A stretch of 64,000 bases of DNA, taken from Ancylobacter lacus (lineage in GTDB: Bacteria; Pseudomonadota; Alphaproteobacteria; Rhizobiales; Xanthobacteraceae). The position numbers were made by a program, and so were the translations under genes. Where the stretch lies: contig NZ_JAHBGE010000010.1 in NCBI RefSeq assembly GCF_018390635.1, positions 1 to 64,000 of the forward strand, in the 5' to 3' direction. Shown here in pieces: positions 41,863-52,079 of this stretch. Each line of letters opens with the position of its first letter. Position 1 is the stretch's first letter. Under the pieces are notes generated by a model. The model worked only from the letters and a program-made list of their open reading frames with translations. It did not search any database and was not told the DNA's origin.

Positions 41863-43713
41863 TCAATACACCCGCTTGCGGGGCTCGATGTACTGGATGT
41901 CGTTGCTCATCGTGTAGGTGTGCACCGGCCGGTCGTCGAGCCGCACCGAGCGCGTCTCGAAATCCACGAAGGCGAGGGTGTGCTTCATCCAGCCGGCGTC
42001 GTCGCGCTCCGGGTAGTCCTCGCGGGCATGGGCGCCGCGGCTCTCGGTGCGGTTGGCGGCACCTTCCATGGTGACGGCGGCAAGGCCGATGAGGTTGTCG
42101 TATTCCAGCGTCTCGATGAGATCGGAGTTCCACACCAGAGAACGGTCGGACACGCGGATGTCGTCGGTGCCGGCGAACACCTCGGCGATGAGGTGGCGGC
42201 CTTCCTCCAGCACCTCGCCGGTGCGGTACACCGCGCAGTTGTTCTGCATGACCTTCTGCATGGCGAGGCGCAGCTCGGCGGTCGGGGTGCCGCCATCGGC
42301 GGTGCGGAAGCGGTCCAGCCGCGCCAGCGCCGCATCGGCCGAGCCCGCCGGCAGCTCGCGCTGCTTGTCGCCCGGGGTCAGCAGCTCGGCGCAGCGCAGC
42401 GCCGCGGCCCGGCCGAACACCACGAGGTCGGTCAGGGAGTTGGAACCGAGCCGGTTGGCGCCGTGGATCGAGACGCAGGCGCATTCGCCCACCGCCATCA
42501 GCCCCGGCACGACATGGTCGGGATTGCCGTGCTTCTTGGTCACGACCTCGCCGTGGAAGTTCGTGGGAATGCCGCCCATATTGTAGTGCACGGTCGGCAG
42601 CACCGGGATCGGCTCCTTGGTCACATCGACGCCGGCGAAGATGCGGGCGCTCTCGGAAATGCCGGGGAGCCGCTCGTGGAGGATCGCCGGGTCGAGATGG
42701 TCGAGGTGCAGGTAGATGTGGTCCTTGTTCTTGCCGACGCCGCGCCCCTCACGGATCTCCATGGTCATCGAGCGGGAAACGACGTCGCGCGAGGCCAGAT
42801 CCTTGGCAGAGGGGGCGTAGCGCTCCATGAAGCGCTCGCCTTCGGAATTGGTGAGATAGCCACCCTCGCCGCGCGCACCCTCGGTGATGAGGCAACCCGA
42901 GCCGTAGATGCCGGTGGGATGGAACTGCACGAACTCCATGTCCTGCAGCGGCAGGCCGGCACGCAGCACCATGGCGTTGCCGTCGCCGGTACAGGTGTGG
43001 GCGGAGGTCGCGGAGAAATAGGCCCGGCCATAGCCGCCGGTGGCGAGAATGGTGGTCTGGGCGCGGAAGCGGTGGATGGTGCCGTCGTCCATCTTCAGGG
43101 CGATGAGGCCCCGACAGCGGCCGTCCTCGTCCATGATGAGGTCGAGGGCGAAATACTCGATGTAGAATTCGGCGTTGTGCTTCAGCGCCGCGCCATACAG
43201 CGTGTGCAGCATGGCGTGACCGGTGCGGTCGGCCGCGGCGCAGGTGCGCTGCGCGGTGCCCTTGCCGTAGTCGGTGGTCATGCCACCGAAGGGGCGCTGG
43301 TAGATCTTGCCCGCCTCGGTGCGGGAAAACGGCACGCCCCAATGCTCGAGCTCATACACGGCCGAGGGAGCCTGACGCACCAGATATTCGATGGCGTCCT
43401 GGTCGCCGAGCCAGTCGGAGCCCTTCACCGTGTCGTACATGTGGAAGCGCCAGTCATCCGCGCTCATATTGCCCAGCGCGGCGGCGATGCCGCCCTGCGC
43501 CGCCACCGTGTGCGAGCGGGTCGGGAAGACCTTGGAAACGCAGGCCGTGCGCAGCCCCGCCTCGGAGCAGCCCACCACCGCGCGAAGGCCGGCGCCACCG
43601 GCGCCCACGACCACCACGTCATAGGTATGGTCGACAATCGGGTAGGCCGAGGCGACGCCCGCCGCGCCGTTGGTCCGTGCACCGCTCGCGGTGTTGAGCT
43701 CTGCCATGGCCAT
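41863..43713 (-). CDS. sdhA: Succinate dehydrogenase flavoprotein subunit
   Basis: A 616-residue flavoprotein that oxidises succinate to fumarate. [12 protein letters not shown] binds FAD, and [10 protein letters not shown] carries the histidine that is covalently linked to FAD. Substrate-binding HPTGIYGSG and [10 protein letters not shown], and the later [10 protein letters not shown], are all present. The start ATG overlaps the sdhD stop by one base (TGATG), so translation is coupled. Ends in PRKRVY, the usual alphaproteobacterial C-terminus. Confidence 0.98.
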   Translation of the reverse strand: MAMAELNTASGARTNGAAGVASAYPIVDHTYDVVVVGAGGAGLRAVVGCSEAGLRTACVSKVFPTRSHTVAAQGGIAAALGNMSADDWRFHMYDTVKGSDWLGDQDAIEYLVRQAPSAVYELEHWGVPFSRTEAGKIYQRPFGGMTTDYGKGTAQRTCAAADRTGHAMLHTLYGAALKHNAEFYIEYFALDLIMDEDGRCRGLIALKMDDGTIHRFRAQTTILATGGYGRAYFSATSAHTCTGDGNAMVLRAGLPLQDMEFVQFHPTGIYGSGCLITEGARGEGGYLTNSEGERFMERYAPSAKDLASRDVVSRSMTMEIREGRGVGKNKDHIYLHLDHLDPAILHERLPGISESARIFAGVDVTKEPIPVLPTVHYNMGGIPTNFHGEVVTKKHGNPDHVVPGLMAVGECACVSIHGANRLGSNSLTDLVVFGRAAALRCAELLTPGDKQRELPAGSADAALARLDRFRTADGGTPTAELRLAMQKVMQNNCAVYRTGEVLEEGRHLIAEVFAGTDDIRVSDRSLVWNSDLIETLEYDNLIGLAAVTMEGAANRTESRGAHAREDYPERDDAGWMKHTLAFVDFETRSVRLDDRPVHTYTMSNDIQYIEPRKRVY

Positions 43714-44111
43714 CAGCCTCCGAAGCCGATCTTGAGAACAGCGAACACGCCGGCGAGACCGACCGCGGCGCAGAAGAAGATGTTGCCGATGAGCGCGACC
43801 ACCTTGGGGCCTTCCGCGTGCACGTAGTCCTCGATCACCACCTGCATGCCTATACGCATGTGATTGGTCACCGAGATCAGCGCCAGCGCCATCACGATGG
43901 CGACAAACGGGCGGCCGAGCAGCGCATGGGCCTCCTCATAGGTCGAGCCGGCGACGGCGATGAGAATGCCGAGAAAGACGAGCAGCAGCGGGATGTTGGC
44001 CAGCGCCGTCACCCGCTGCATCCAGAAATGCTCCGTACCGGAGCGGGCGGAACCGAGGCCGGAGACCCGGCGGCGGGCGGTGCGCATGGACGTGCCGGAA
44101 GGCGTGCTCAT
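43713..44111 (-). CDS. sdhD: Succinate dehydrogenase membrane anchor subunit D
   Basis: A 132-residue membrane anchor of complex II with three helices. The N-terminus [24 protein letters not shown] contains the conserved GSxxxGxxHWxxQRxTA-type motif of SdhD, and the heme-proximal H in [17 protein letters not shown] is present. It anchors SdhAB and helps form the quinone site. Eleven bases behind sdhC and overlapping sdhA. Confidence 0.94.
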   Translation of the reverse strand: MSTPSGTSMRTARRRVSGLGSARSGTEHFWMQRVTALANIPLLLVFLGILIAVAGSTYEEAHALLGRPFVAIVMALALISVTNHMRIGMQVVIEDYVHAEGPKVVALIGNIFFCAAVGLAGVFAVLKIGFGG

Positions 44112-44121
44112 GGGGGCGTCC

Positions 44122-44523
44122 TCAGCTCTTCACGATCCAGATCACGACCCAGAGCAGCACGGTGAGCGCCACCGAACCGCCGATCGTCGCCTTGGCCATC
44201 ACCTCGCGCCACTCGGGCCCAAGCCCATGGCCGGTATCCCAGATGAAATGGCGGATGCCGCCGAGCGTGTGGTGGATCAGCGTCCAGCTATAGCCGAACA
44301 GCACGACAAGCCCGAGGAAACTGCCTGAAATGGCGCTGGCGAGGCGGTAGGCCTCGGGCGAGGTCGCGGCGGCCACCAGCCACAGCACCAGCAGCAGGGT
44401 TCCGAAATACAGCGCCACGCCCGTGATGCGGTGCACGATGGACATCATCATCGTGAGCATGGGCCGGTAGATCTGGAGATGCGGCGACAGGGGCCGGTCG
44501 ATGGACCGCGGCGTCTGGGACAT
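44122..44523 (-). CDS. sdhC: Succinate dehydrogenase cytochrome b556 subunit C
   Basis: A 133-residue membrane subunit with three helices. RPLSPHLQIYRPMLTMMMSIVHRITG is the diagnostic quinone-site motif, split over two conserved parts. The heme-ligand histidine is in HHTLGGIRHFIWD. First gene of sdhCDAB. The ATG giving MSQTPRSID follows a GAAGGG eight bases upstream, which is preferred to a TTG 15 bases earlier. Confidence 0.94.
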   Translation of the reverse strand: MSQTPRSIDRPLSPHLQIYRPMLTMMMSIVHRITGVALYFGTLLLVLWLVAAATSPEAYRLASAISGSFLGLVVLFGYSWTLIHHTLGGIRHFIWDTGHGLGPEWREVMAKATIGGSVALTVLLWVVIWIVKS

Positions 44524-44768
44524 TTTCTGACCCTTCAATCACTTGGGAGTGCGTAAAGTAAACGATCGGAGTTCGCAATCATTCCAAAGGCGATATCTAT
44601 CACGTCGCGCTGCGCTGCAGCGCGCCACCTATGGCATAGGCCGGGGCTTCCCGCACCCCCCTCGCCCTGTCGCAGGTCGCTGCGGTAACGTGGCCCGGCT
44701 GCTTCGCGGCAGCAACCGCCCTTTTTCGTCCTTCTAATACAGCGTCCTTGCCGAGGATTGCCTGACGT

Positions 44769-45938
44769 ATGCGTGGCGCGAAGCCCAGTTACCCTTTCCG
44801 CGCAATGGTCGTCGCGCTGGCCGCCCTGCTCATGCCGCTCCCGCTCTCGGCCCAGCCGGGGGTCGTGCCGGAGGCGTCGGAGCCGGAGGCCGGCATATCC
44901 ATGCCGCCGCCACCCGATGCCGAATCGGTGCCGCTGCCGGCGGGCCGCGGCGAGATCATTACCATCACGTCCGGCGGCCGCCGCCGCGAATTCATCCTGC
45001 GCATGCCGGGCCATGCCGGACCGGGCCCGTGGCCGCTGGTCATCGCGCTGCACGGCGCCTGGCAGCCCGCCCGAGTCTTCCAGTCCTATCTCGATCTCGA
45101 CGACATCGCCGACCAGGAGGGCTTCGTCGTCGCCTACCCCAAGGGGCTGAACCTGCTGTGGAACGACGGGAGGGGATCGGTGGCGGGCATCATGCCGATC
45201 CTGCAATCCCGCGACGACGGCGCCTTCATCCTGGGCGTGAAGAACCTGCTGGTGGCGCAGGGAATCGCCGATCCCGGCCGCTCCTATCTCATGGGGTTTT
45301 CGAATGGCGGGTTCCTCACGGCCTATATCGCCTGCCGCTATGCCGACAGCTTCGCCGCCTTCGCGACCATGATGATGACCGCGCCCAAGGTCTATGCCGA
45401 GACGTGCCGGCCCTCCCGGCCGGTGCCCATCCTGCTCATGAACGGCACGTACGACCCCATTGTTCCGATGTTCGGCCGGCCCACACCGGGTGCCGAGCTG
45501 ATGTCGGCGCATGAGAGCGCCGAGCTGTTCGCGCGGCTGGACGGCTGCAATCCGCCCTCCCTCACCCGCACCGCCGGCGCGAGCATCACCCGGTGGGACA
45601 GCTGCGCCGGGGGCACGCGCGTGGCGTTCTACGAGATCGAGGGCGGCCACCAGCCGCCGGCCCGCTCGGTCGGACCGATGGACACGCTCGCCTCGCTGGT
45701 GCTCGGCCCGCGCCGCTCGGGAATGGATGCGCCGCAGGAGATCTGGAATTTCTTCCGCCAGTATGGCGACTGGCCGCCGCCGGCCGGGGAGACGGCTCCA
45801 GGCGGCGAGGCTGCGGCAACCGACGCTTCATCTTCGGGAGCTGCGCCGCATGGACCGTCTGCCCATGCCACCACGCCCCCGCCCGGCGGCATTCCGCTGC
45901 CCCCGCCGTCGCCGCTCCGCCGGCCCGGCGCGCCTTGA
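44769..45938 (+). CDS. PHB-depolymerase/feruloyl-esterase-like exported hydrolase
   Basis: A 389-residue alpha/beta hydrolase of the LpqC / polyhydroxybutyrate depolymerase family. A signal peptide of about 28 residues ends LSAQ. The oxyanion region is in LVIALHGAWQP. Nucleophile Ser178 is in GFSNGG, with the catalytic aspartate probably in NGTYDPIVP and histidine in EGGHQPPA. It would cleave esters in the periplasm or outside the cell. The natural substrate is unknown. The last 70 residues are Pro/Gly/Ala-rich and probably disordered. Confidence 0.85.
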   Translation: MRGAKPSYPFRAMVVALAALLMPLPLSAQPGVVPEASEPEAGISMPPPPDAESVPLPAGRGEIITITSGGRRREFILRMPGHAGPGPWPLVIALHGAWQPARVFQSYLDLDDIADQEGFVVAYPKGLNLLWNDGRGSVAGIMPILQSRDDGAFILGVKNLLVAQGIADPGRSYLMGFSNGGFLTAYIACRYADSFAAFATMMMTAPKVYAETCRPSRPVPILLMNGTYDPIVPMFGRPTPGAELMSAHESAELFARLDGCNPPSLTRTAGASITRWDSCAGGTRVAFYEIEGGHQPPARSVGPMDTLASLVLGPRRSGMDAPQEIWNFFRQYGDWPPPAGETAPGGEAAATDASSSGAAPHGPSAHATTPPPGGIPLPPPSPLRRPGAP

Positions 45939-46216
45939 CGCGGTGCCTGGCGCGAAGACCGCCCGGCCGATGAGATGGCCGCCATGGTTTCGCCGCGGGC
46001 GGGGTCTTTACATCACCGCTTCCGACCGGGGCCGCCGGGATTCGCCGACCCGGTCGCCGTGCGGGTTGACGCAGGCGGCACGCGACGGCATCGTCTGCCG
46101 CCCCCGCGGGAGGTAACAGGTAACGATCACGGTGCCGGACAACGGCGCCACGACGGGTTCGACGCCAGCGGCACGCGCGGAAAAGCGGGCAGGCGCCGGG
46201 AAAGTGGGGATGGCTC

Positions 46217-48196
46217 TTGGAGAACCGGCGCGGACCGAACGGCATGCGGCGTCACGGCGCCGGCGCCATCGATCTCGGCGAAGAGCCGCCGCTCGGCGTC
46301 GATGGCGATGCCGAGGAGCCGATCGACCGCCGCAGGATATCCATCCGCTGGCTGATGGCCACCCTTCTCACCGGCATCTGCGGTGCCGCGCTCATGGGCG
46401 GGGCGGTCTATGCCGCGCTGGACGGCGAATATCGTTTCGCGCAGCTGCCCGAGACCGTGCGCTCCTCCCTGCGCGGCGCGCTCGCGGCGGGTGAGCGCCC
46501 GTCGAACTCCGCCCGCAAGGGCGACCGGATGTCGGTGCTCACCGAAACCTTCAGCGCCAAGCAGACTCTCCGGCTGTCCTCCACCAGCAAGGTGGACGGG
46601 CGCGAGGTCATCAAGGTCCGCGCCATCAACAAGGTGAGCGCCAACCTCGCCATGTCGGTGACGTCGGCTTCGGTCGACGTGCCCCGCTTCAACCCGGCGA
46701 AGCTGATCGCCGAGACCATGGACAGCAAGGACGACGAGGACGCCCCGCAGGCCGAGCCCACCGGCGAGGTCACCATCGTGCTGCGCGACCTCACCCAGCT
46801 GCCACCCAGCGCCAAGCTCGCCGCCGAGCTGCCGATGGAAGACGTGCTGATGAAGGTGCGCGAGGCCGCCGAGTTCGACGCGCCAACGCTCGACCCGCGC
46901 ACGCCGACACTTGCTTCCTTCGGCGGGGGGCTTGCCTATGCCCCGGCGGGGCCGGCAGACCCGAACAACGGTCTCTCCGCGCCGGACAACGTCTCCTCCA
47001 TCACCAAGACCGGCACCGATGCCACCGGCGGCAATGAGTGGTCGGAGCGCGCGGTTGTCGTCCGCAAGGGCGACACGGTGGTCTCGATCCTGAAAGGCCT
47101 CGGCGTACCGGATGTCTCGGCGAAAGCGGCGGCAGCCGCCTTTGCCGGCGGCGTGGCCGACGGCAAGCTCGCCGAGGGCGTCCGCCTGAAGGTTCTGCTC
47201 GACCCCAGCGGCAACTCGCCGATCCCCCTGCGCGTCAGCCTGTTCAACGACGACGGCCATCTCGGGACGGTGGCACTCTCGGACATGGGCAAATACCTGC
47301 CGGTGCAGGATGTCGGCGACACCCAGCTCGCCGATGTGGGACCCGACGACGCCGATGACGACGGCGGCGGGCGCGGCGGCATCACGCTGTATGACAGCCT
47401 GTGGGAGACCGGCCTGCGGCACGAGATGCCGCGCGAGGTGATCTCCAGCCTGGTGCGGATCTACTCCTTCGACGTCGATCTCCAGCGCAGCGTGCGTCCG
47501 GGCGATTCGCTCGAGGTGCTGTACGAGCCGGACGAGAGCGGCGGCGCCGGCGGCGTGCTCTATGCCGGGCTGACGGTGGGCGGCGAGGAGCGTCGCTATT
47601 ACCGCTACCAGACCGCCGATGACGGCGTGGTCGACTTCTACGACGAGACCGGCAAGAGCGCGAAGAAGTTCCTCGTCCGCAAGCCGGTGCTGGGCGGCAC
47701 GCTGCGCTCCGGCTTCGGCATGCGCCGCCACCCCATTCTCGGCTTCACCCGCATGCATTCCGGCGTCGACTGGGCCGATCGGGTCGGCACGCCGATCTAT
47801 GCCGCGGGCAATGGCGTGATCACCAAGGCGGCCTGGACCTCGGGCTATGGCCGCCGCACCGAAATCCAGCACGCCAACGGCTACACCACCACCTATTCGC
47901 ACCAGTCCGGCTTCGCCAAGGGCATACGCGAGGGTGTGCGGGTGCGGCAGGGTCAGCTCATCGGCTATATCGGCTCCACCGGCCTCTCGACGGGCCCGCA
48001 TCTGCACTATGAAGTGCTGGTGAACGGCCGCTTCGTCGACCCCATGCGCATCCGGCTGCCGCGCGGCCGGGCCCTGGACGGCAAGGTGCTGGCCGACTTC
48101 ACCGACAATCGCACCAAGATCGACACGCTGCTGAATCACACGACCCCGCCCAAGGTCGCGGGCAAGGCCGTGCGCCTCGACGACGCCACCGACTGA
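46217..48196 (+). CDS. M23-family peptidoglycan endopeptidase, membrane-anchored
   Basis: A 659-residue cell-wall hydrolase (LytM/NlpD type). One membrane helix is near residues 44-66 (WLMATLLTGICGAALMGG). A long periplasmic part follows, with a LysM/OapA-like stretch VVVRKGDTVVSILKGLGV near 275-292. The C-terminal M23 domain has RHPILG, HSGVDWADR and GPHLHYEV with the zinc-binding His and Asp. It would cut peptide cross-links for growth or division. The TTG start has GGGGA six bases upstream. An ATG at 46244 is the alternative. It overlaps the glycosylase gene by one base (TGATG). Confidence 0.88.
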   Translation: MENRRGPNGMRRHGAGAIDLGEEPPLGVDGDAEEPIDRRRISIRWLMATLLTGICGAALMGGAVYAALDGEYRFAQLPETVRSSLRGALAAGERPSNSARKGDRMSVLTETFSAKQTLRLSSTSKVDGREVIKVRAINKVSANLAMSVTSASVDVPRFNPAKLIAETMDSKDDEDAPQAEPTGEVTIVLRDLTQLPPSAKLAAELPMEDVLMKVREAAEFDAPTLDPRTPTLASFGGGLAYAPAGPADPNNGLSAPDNVSSITKTGTDATGGNEWSERAVVVRKGDTVVSILKGLGVPDVSAKAAAAAFAGGVADGKLAEGVRLKVLLDPSGNSPIPLRVSLFNDDGHLGTVALSDMGKYLPVQDVGDTQLADVGPDDADDDGGGRGGITLYDSLWETGLRHEMPREVISSLVRIYSFDVDLQRSVRPGDSLEVLYEPDESGGAGGVLYAGLTVGGEERRYYRYQTADDGVVDFYDETGKSAKKFLVRKPVLGGTLRSGFGMRRHPILGFTRMHSGVDWADRVGTPIYAAGNGVITKAAWTSGYGRRTEIQHANGYTTTYSHQSGFAKGIREGVRVRQGQLIGYIGSTGLSTGPHLHYEVLVNGRFVDPMRIRLPRGRALDGKVLADFTDNRTKIDTLLNHTTPPKVAGKAVRLDDATD

Positions 48197-48855
48197 TGCC
48201 GCCGGCCGGCTGGAACGGGCGGCTGGACGACCAGCCGGCCCTTGACCGGGCGGTCGAGATCCTCGCCGGGCGCGATCCGCTGCTGGCCGGGCTGTATGCA
48301 CGCCATGGCATGCCGGCGCTGCGGCGCCGACCTCCCGGCTTTGCCGGCCTCGTCGACATCATCCTCGCCCAGCAGGTTTCCACCGCCGCGGCGCGCGGCT
48401 TCTCCGCCCGGCTGGAGGCCGAACTCGGCGGGGCGGCGACGCCGGAGAGCGTCCGCCGTGCGGGTGAGGAGGGGCTGCGCCGGGCCGGGCTGTCGCGCCC
48501 CAAGATCCGCGCCCTGCTGGGAATCATCGATCGGCTGCCGACGGGCGCCGGGCTCGACGCCATCGACCGGCTGGAGGCCGAACCGGCGCGGGCCGCCCTG
48601 CTGGCGCTGCCCGGCGTGGGGCCCTGGACGGCGGAGGTGTATCTGCTGTTCGGCCTCGGTTGGGCCGACGCCTTTCCCGCCGGCGATCTCGCGCTGCAGG
48701 TGGCGGCGGCCGAGGCGCTGGGCCATCCGGTCCGGCTGTCGGCGGCCGAACTCGCGACCCTGGCGCAGCCGTGGCGGCCGTGGCGGGGGGCGGCGGCGCA
48801 TCTGCTCTGGGCGGCCTATGCCGCCCGGCGGGGGCGCCCGGCAAGCCCGGTTTGA
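48196..48855 (+). CDS. DNA-3-methyladenine glycosylase (AlkA/HhH-GPD family)
   Basis: A 219-residue base-excision repair enzyme. The helix-hairpin-helix reads LPGVGPWTAEVYLL, and the catalytic aspartate is in AFPAGDLALQ, both in the C-terminal half. IILAQQVSTAAARGFSARLEAELG opens the core. It should remove alkylated purines such as 3-methyladenine. It lacks the N-terminal domain of E. coli AlkA, like many alphaproteobacterial members. It starts within the stop of the M23 gene. Confidence 0.9.
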   Translation: MPPAGWNGRLDDQPALDRAVEILAGRDPLLAGLYARHGMPALRRRPPGFAGLVDIILAQQVSTAAARGFSARLEAELGGAATPESVRRAGEEGLRRAGLSRPKIRALLGIIDRLPTGAGLDAIDRLEAEPARAALLALPGVGPWTAEVYLLFGLGWADAFPAGDLALQVAAAEALGHPVRLSAAELATLAQPWRPWRGAAAHLLWAAYAARRGRPASPV

Positions 48856-48928
48856 GCCTCGAATCAAATCAAGGATTGCGCCGCCGTCCGAATTCGCGAT
48901 GATCCCCCGCCATTCCCGGGAGACTGCC

Positions 48929-49594
48929 ATGCTCGACGGCCCGCGCCTTCCGCCCCGCTCCGGCGGGGCGCCCGATTCGCTGGTCGTGCTGCTGCACGGC
49001 TATGGCGCTGACGGGCGCGACCTCATCGATCTCGGAAGCTATTGGGCGGAACGGCTGCCGGGCACCGCCTTCGTGTCTCCCCATGCCCCCGAGCCCTGCG
49101 GCATGGCGCCCGTCGGCCGGCAATGGTTCGGCTATGTCGAGCGCAACGACCGCGAGCGCTGGATTGGGGTGCAGGCCGCCCACCCTGCGCTGGAGACCTT
49201 TATTGACGCGGAACTGAACCGCCACGACCTGCCGGCGTCGCGACTGGCGCTGGTCGGCTTCAGCCAGGGCGCGATGATGGCGCTCCACACGGGGCTGCGC
49301 CGGGCCGAGGCGCCCGCCGGCATCGTCGCCCTCTCCGGCGTGCACGCCCAGCCCTCCGAACGGGAGGCGGAAGCCGCGGGCGCGCAGCCGCGCGCCCGCC
49401 CGCCCGTGCTGCTCATCCATGGCGATCGCGACGAGGTGATTCCGGTCGGCGCCCTCAGCCGGGCACGGGTGAGCCTCGCCGCCGGCGGCATCACGCCGGA
49501 GTGGCACGTCATCCGCGGGCTCGGCCATGGCATCGACGAGGAAGGGCTAGAGCTGGCCGGCGACTTCCTGGTGCGGGTTCTCGCGCCACGCTGA
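48929..49594 (+). CDS. Carboxylesterase/phospholipase-family hydrolase
   Basis: A 221-residue alpha/beta hydrolase of the YpfH/carboxylesterase type. LVVLLHGYGADGRDLIDLG gives the oxyanion turn, GFSQGAMM the nucleophile, HGDRDEVIP the aspartate and GLGHGIDEEG the histidine. Probably cytoplasmic, with no signal peptide. Acts on short acyl esters or lysophospholipids. The ATG with GGGAG about 8 bases upstream is chosen over an in-frame ATG at 48899. Confidence 0.87.
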   Translation: MLDGPRLPPRSGGAPDSLVVLLHGYGADGRDLIDLGSYWAERLPGTAFVSPHAPEPCGMAPVGRQWFGYVERNDRERWIGVQAAHPALETFIDAELNRHDLPASRLALVGFSQGAMMALHTGLRRAEAPAGIVALSGVHAQPSEREAEAAGAQPRARPPVLLIHGDRDEVIPVGALSRARVSLAAGGITPEWHVIRGLGHGIDEEGLELAGDFLVRVLAPR

Positions 49595-49739
49595 ATCACC
49601 GGCGGGGCACCGAACGACCGGCGGAAGCGCCCCCCGCACGGCCGGCCCGCTTCACAAGACTGACATGCTCCCTGTAGACTATCCCAGTGCGTCGCTCGGC
49701 GCCGTCGCCGAGTGGATGCTCTAGGCAGGGAGCAAGTGC

Positions 49740-50297
49740 TTGTCGGCGCCGTTGTCTCCGGGTTCATGGCCTGCCCTCGTGCTCAATGCGGATTACCGCC
49801 CGCTGAGCTATTACCCCCTCTCGGTCTGGGCGTGGCAGGATGTGATCAAGGCGGTGTTCCTCGATCGCGTGAACATCGTCGAATACTACGAGCGGCAGGT
49901 CTCCAGCGCCAATTTCCAGATGCGGCTGCCGAGCGTGGTGTCGCTCAAGACCTTCATCCGCCCGGCGCGCCAGCCGGCCTTTACCCGGTTCAACGTCTTC
50001 CTGCGCGACCGCTTCACCTGCCAGTACTGCGATTCGCGTGACGACCTGACCTTCGACCACGTCATTCCGCGCTCGCAGGGTGGCCAGACCACGTGGGAGA
50101 ACGTGGTCGCGGCCTGTTCGCCCTGCAATCTGCGCAAGGGCAGCCTGCTGCCCCGGGAAGCCCAGATGTGGCCGCGACAGAAGCCCTTCCAGCCTTCGGT
50201 GCAGGACCTGCACCAGAACGGCCGCCATTTTCCGCCCAACTATCTCCACGATAGCTGGATGGACTATCTCTACTGGGACACCGAGCTGGACCCGTGA
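49740..50297 (+). CDS. HNH endonuclease
   Basis: A 185-residue HNH nuclease conserved across alphaproteobacteria. The zinc-HNH core CQYCDSRDDLTFDHVIPRSQGG...NVVAACSPCNLRKG has two CxxC pairs and the DH..P and N catalytic residues. The region before it (LVLNADYRPLSYYPLSVWAW) is family-specific. The start appears to be TTG, because AGGGAG lies about 8 bases upstream and no ATG gives the conserved N-terminus. The last 28 bases overlap the end of convergent dsbB. Its cellular role is not known. Confidence 0.88.
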   Translation: MSAPLSPGSWPALVLNADYRPLSYYPLSVWAWQDVIKAVFLDRVNIVEYYERQVSSANFQMRLPSVVSLKTFIRPARQPAFTRFNVFLRDRFTCQYCDSRDDLTFDHVIPRSQGGQTTWENVVAACSPCNLRKGSLLPREAQMWPRQKPFQPSVQDLHQNGRHFPPNYLHDSWMDYLYWDTELDP

Positions 50298-50797
50298 CCC
50301 CGGGCCACCACGCCGCTAAGCGCAACGAGGGCCAGCGTCGTGGCGATCAGTACGTTGTAGCCGGCCAGCGACACCCCGAACAGCCGCCACGGGGCCTCGT
50401 CGCAACGGACGACGCGGGCTTTCTGCATGTCGAGCAGGATGTTGGTGGACTGCACCGGGCCGGCACCGGAACATTCGGTCGGGCCCTGCCACCACTTCCA
50501 CTCCACCCCGGTGTGGTAAAGCGCCAGCGCCGCGCCGACCACCATGAGCAGCCCCGCCAGCAGCAAGACCCAGCGCGCCAGCGGCGAGCCCCGCCGGGCC
50601 AGCAGAAGGGCCAGCAGCGCTACGGGAACCGCGGCATAATAGGGAATGCGCTGTTCGAGGCAGAGCGGGCAGGGTGCGAGCCCGACCACGAGCTGGAAGA
50701 ACCAGGCCCCTGCCAGCGTTGCCGCGCCACCGGCCGCGACGATGGCGGCGGCAAGGGCGGGCAGGCGAAAGGCATTCGTTCCCGTGTGCGCGACCAT
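50270..50797 (-). CDS. dsbB: Disulfide bond formation protein B
   Basis: A 175-residue inner-membrane quinone reductase that reoxidises DsbA. Four helices are visible. The first redox pair is Cys43-x-x-Cys46 (APCPLCLEQR) and the second is Cys109 and Cys132 in the periplasmic loop (PTECSG and VVRCDE). No dsbA gene is nearby. The 3' end runs 28 bases into the HNH gene on the other strand. Confidence 0.92.
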   Translation of the reverse strand: MVAHTGTNAFRLPALAAAIVAAGGAATLAGAWFFQLVVGLAPCPLCLEQRIPYYAAVPVALLALLLARRGSPLARWVLLLAGLLMVVGAALALYHTGVEWKWWQGPTECSGAGPVQSTNILLDMQKARVVRCDEAPWRLFGVSLAGYNVLIATTLALVALSGVVARGHGSSSVSQ

Positions 50798-50924
50798 CGC
50801 CGTCTCCCCTTCATGGCATCGCCGCCCTCGACTAGACCGGCAACGGCGGGCATGTCCATGGGCCCCTGGTCACAAGGCCGGCACGATCCCAACCCGCCGC
50901 GCCCTCCTCACGCAAGGTAACCGG

Positions 50925-51974
50925 ATGAAGCCCGCTCTGACCCGCCTCGCGGCCTCCACCCTCGCGCTCGCCGTGCTCGCTTGGGCGGCGCCCGTGATGG
51001 CGACTTCATCGGCGCCGGCCGCAGCGGTTACAGCGGCGCAGCCGCTCACGGTGGTCGCCACGCCTATCCCCGCCTTCTCAGCGGGAGATCTGGCCGGCCG
51101 CCGCTATGGCCGACTGGAATTCCGGGGCGGCATCGAGCTGCGCTCGGCCAATCCACGCTTTGGCGGGCTGTCGTCCCTCATACTGGAACTGGATGGGCGG
51201 CATTTCCTCACCCTCTCCGACCATGGCGACTGGTTCGCCGGCGAGCTGCTGACCGAGGGGGACCGACCGACGGGCATGGCCAACGTGACCACCGGGCCGC
51301 TGCGCGACCAGCGCGGGCGCACGCTGGCCTCGTTCGGCCGGGGCGACACCGAATCGCTGGCCCGCCTGCCCGGGGGTTTCGCCGTCGGCATCGAGCGGGT
51401 GCAGGAAATCTGGTTCTTTCCCGGGTCGCGACTTGCGGGCGCCGGCGGGCGGCCATGGCCGACCGATGGCCAGCTGAAACGCCTCGCCTACAACAACGGG
51501 ATCGAGGCCCTGATGGCGGCGCCGCTGCCCGGCCTCGGCGAGCCGGCGCTGATCGCGGTCGGCGAAAGCGACCCCACCGCGGTCGACAGCCTGCCGGGCT
51601 TCATCTTCGCCCCGCGCTTCCGCGGCAGCTTCAGCATCGCCCGCAGCGAGGGCTTCGACGCCACCGATATGGCGCTCGGGCCGGACGGCATGGTCTATCT
51701 GCTGGAGCGGCGGTTTTCCTGGCTCACCGGCGTTGGCATGCGGTTGAGGCGCTTCCCGCTGGCGGAGATCCGGCCCGGCGCCCGGATCGAGGGCGACGTG
51801 CTCATCACCGCCGGCCCGACCAGCGCCATCGACAACATGGAAGGGCTGGCCGTGACGCGAAACGCGGCGGGCGAGATCATCCTCACCCTGATCTCCGACG
51901 ACAATTTCAACCACCAGCTTCAGCGAACCGTGCTGCTGCGCTTCGCCGTTATCGCGCCGCAGGCGGCGCCCTGA
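50925..51974 (+). CDS. Phytase-like esterase domain protein, exported
   Basis: A 349-residue exported protein of the phytase-like esterase family (beta-propeller). The signal peptide ends about residue 27 (PVMATSS). GGIELRSANPRFGGLSSLIL and LTLSDHGDWFAGELL begin the propeller. SARSEGFDATDMAL-like and IDNMEGLAVT segments near the end hold acidic residues. Relatives are annotated as having esterase-like activity, but the substrate is uncertain. Only a short gap lies behind dsbB, which faces the other way. Confidence 0.82.
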   Translation: MKPALTRLAASTLALAVLAWAAPVMATSSAPAAAVTAAQPLTVVATPIPAFSAGDLAGRRYGRLEFRGGIELRSANPRFGGLSSLILELDGRHFLTLSDHGDWFAGELLTEGDRPTGMANVTTGPLRDQRGRTLASFGRGDTESLARLPGGFAVGIERVQEIWFFPGSRLAGAGGRPWPTDGQLKRLAYNNGIEALMAAPLPGLGEPALIAVGESDPTAVDSLPGFIFAPRFRGSFSIARSEGFDATDMALGPDGMVYLLERRFSWLTGVGMRLRRFPLAEIRPGARIEGDVLITAGPTSAIDNMEGLAVTRNAAGEIILTLISDDNFNHQLQRTVLLRFAVIAPQAAP

Positions 51975-52031
51975 GGAAGGGCACGGGAAGCGCGGTCGAC
52001 CTCCTCAGGCGGGAAGGCGGCGCCCAACAGA

Positions 52032-52055
52032 AAAGCCGCCCGATCGGGCGGCTTT
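52032..52055. terminator. Bidirectional terminator between the phytase-like gene and the transporter gene
   Basis: aaagccgcccga and tcgggcggcttt form a perfect 24-base palindrome with A-run on one side and T-run on the other, between two convergent genes. Textbook bidirectional terminator. Confidence 0.88.
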
Positions 52056-52079
52056 GACCGAGATGCAGAAGGGATAGCC

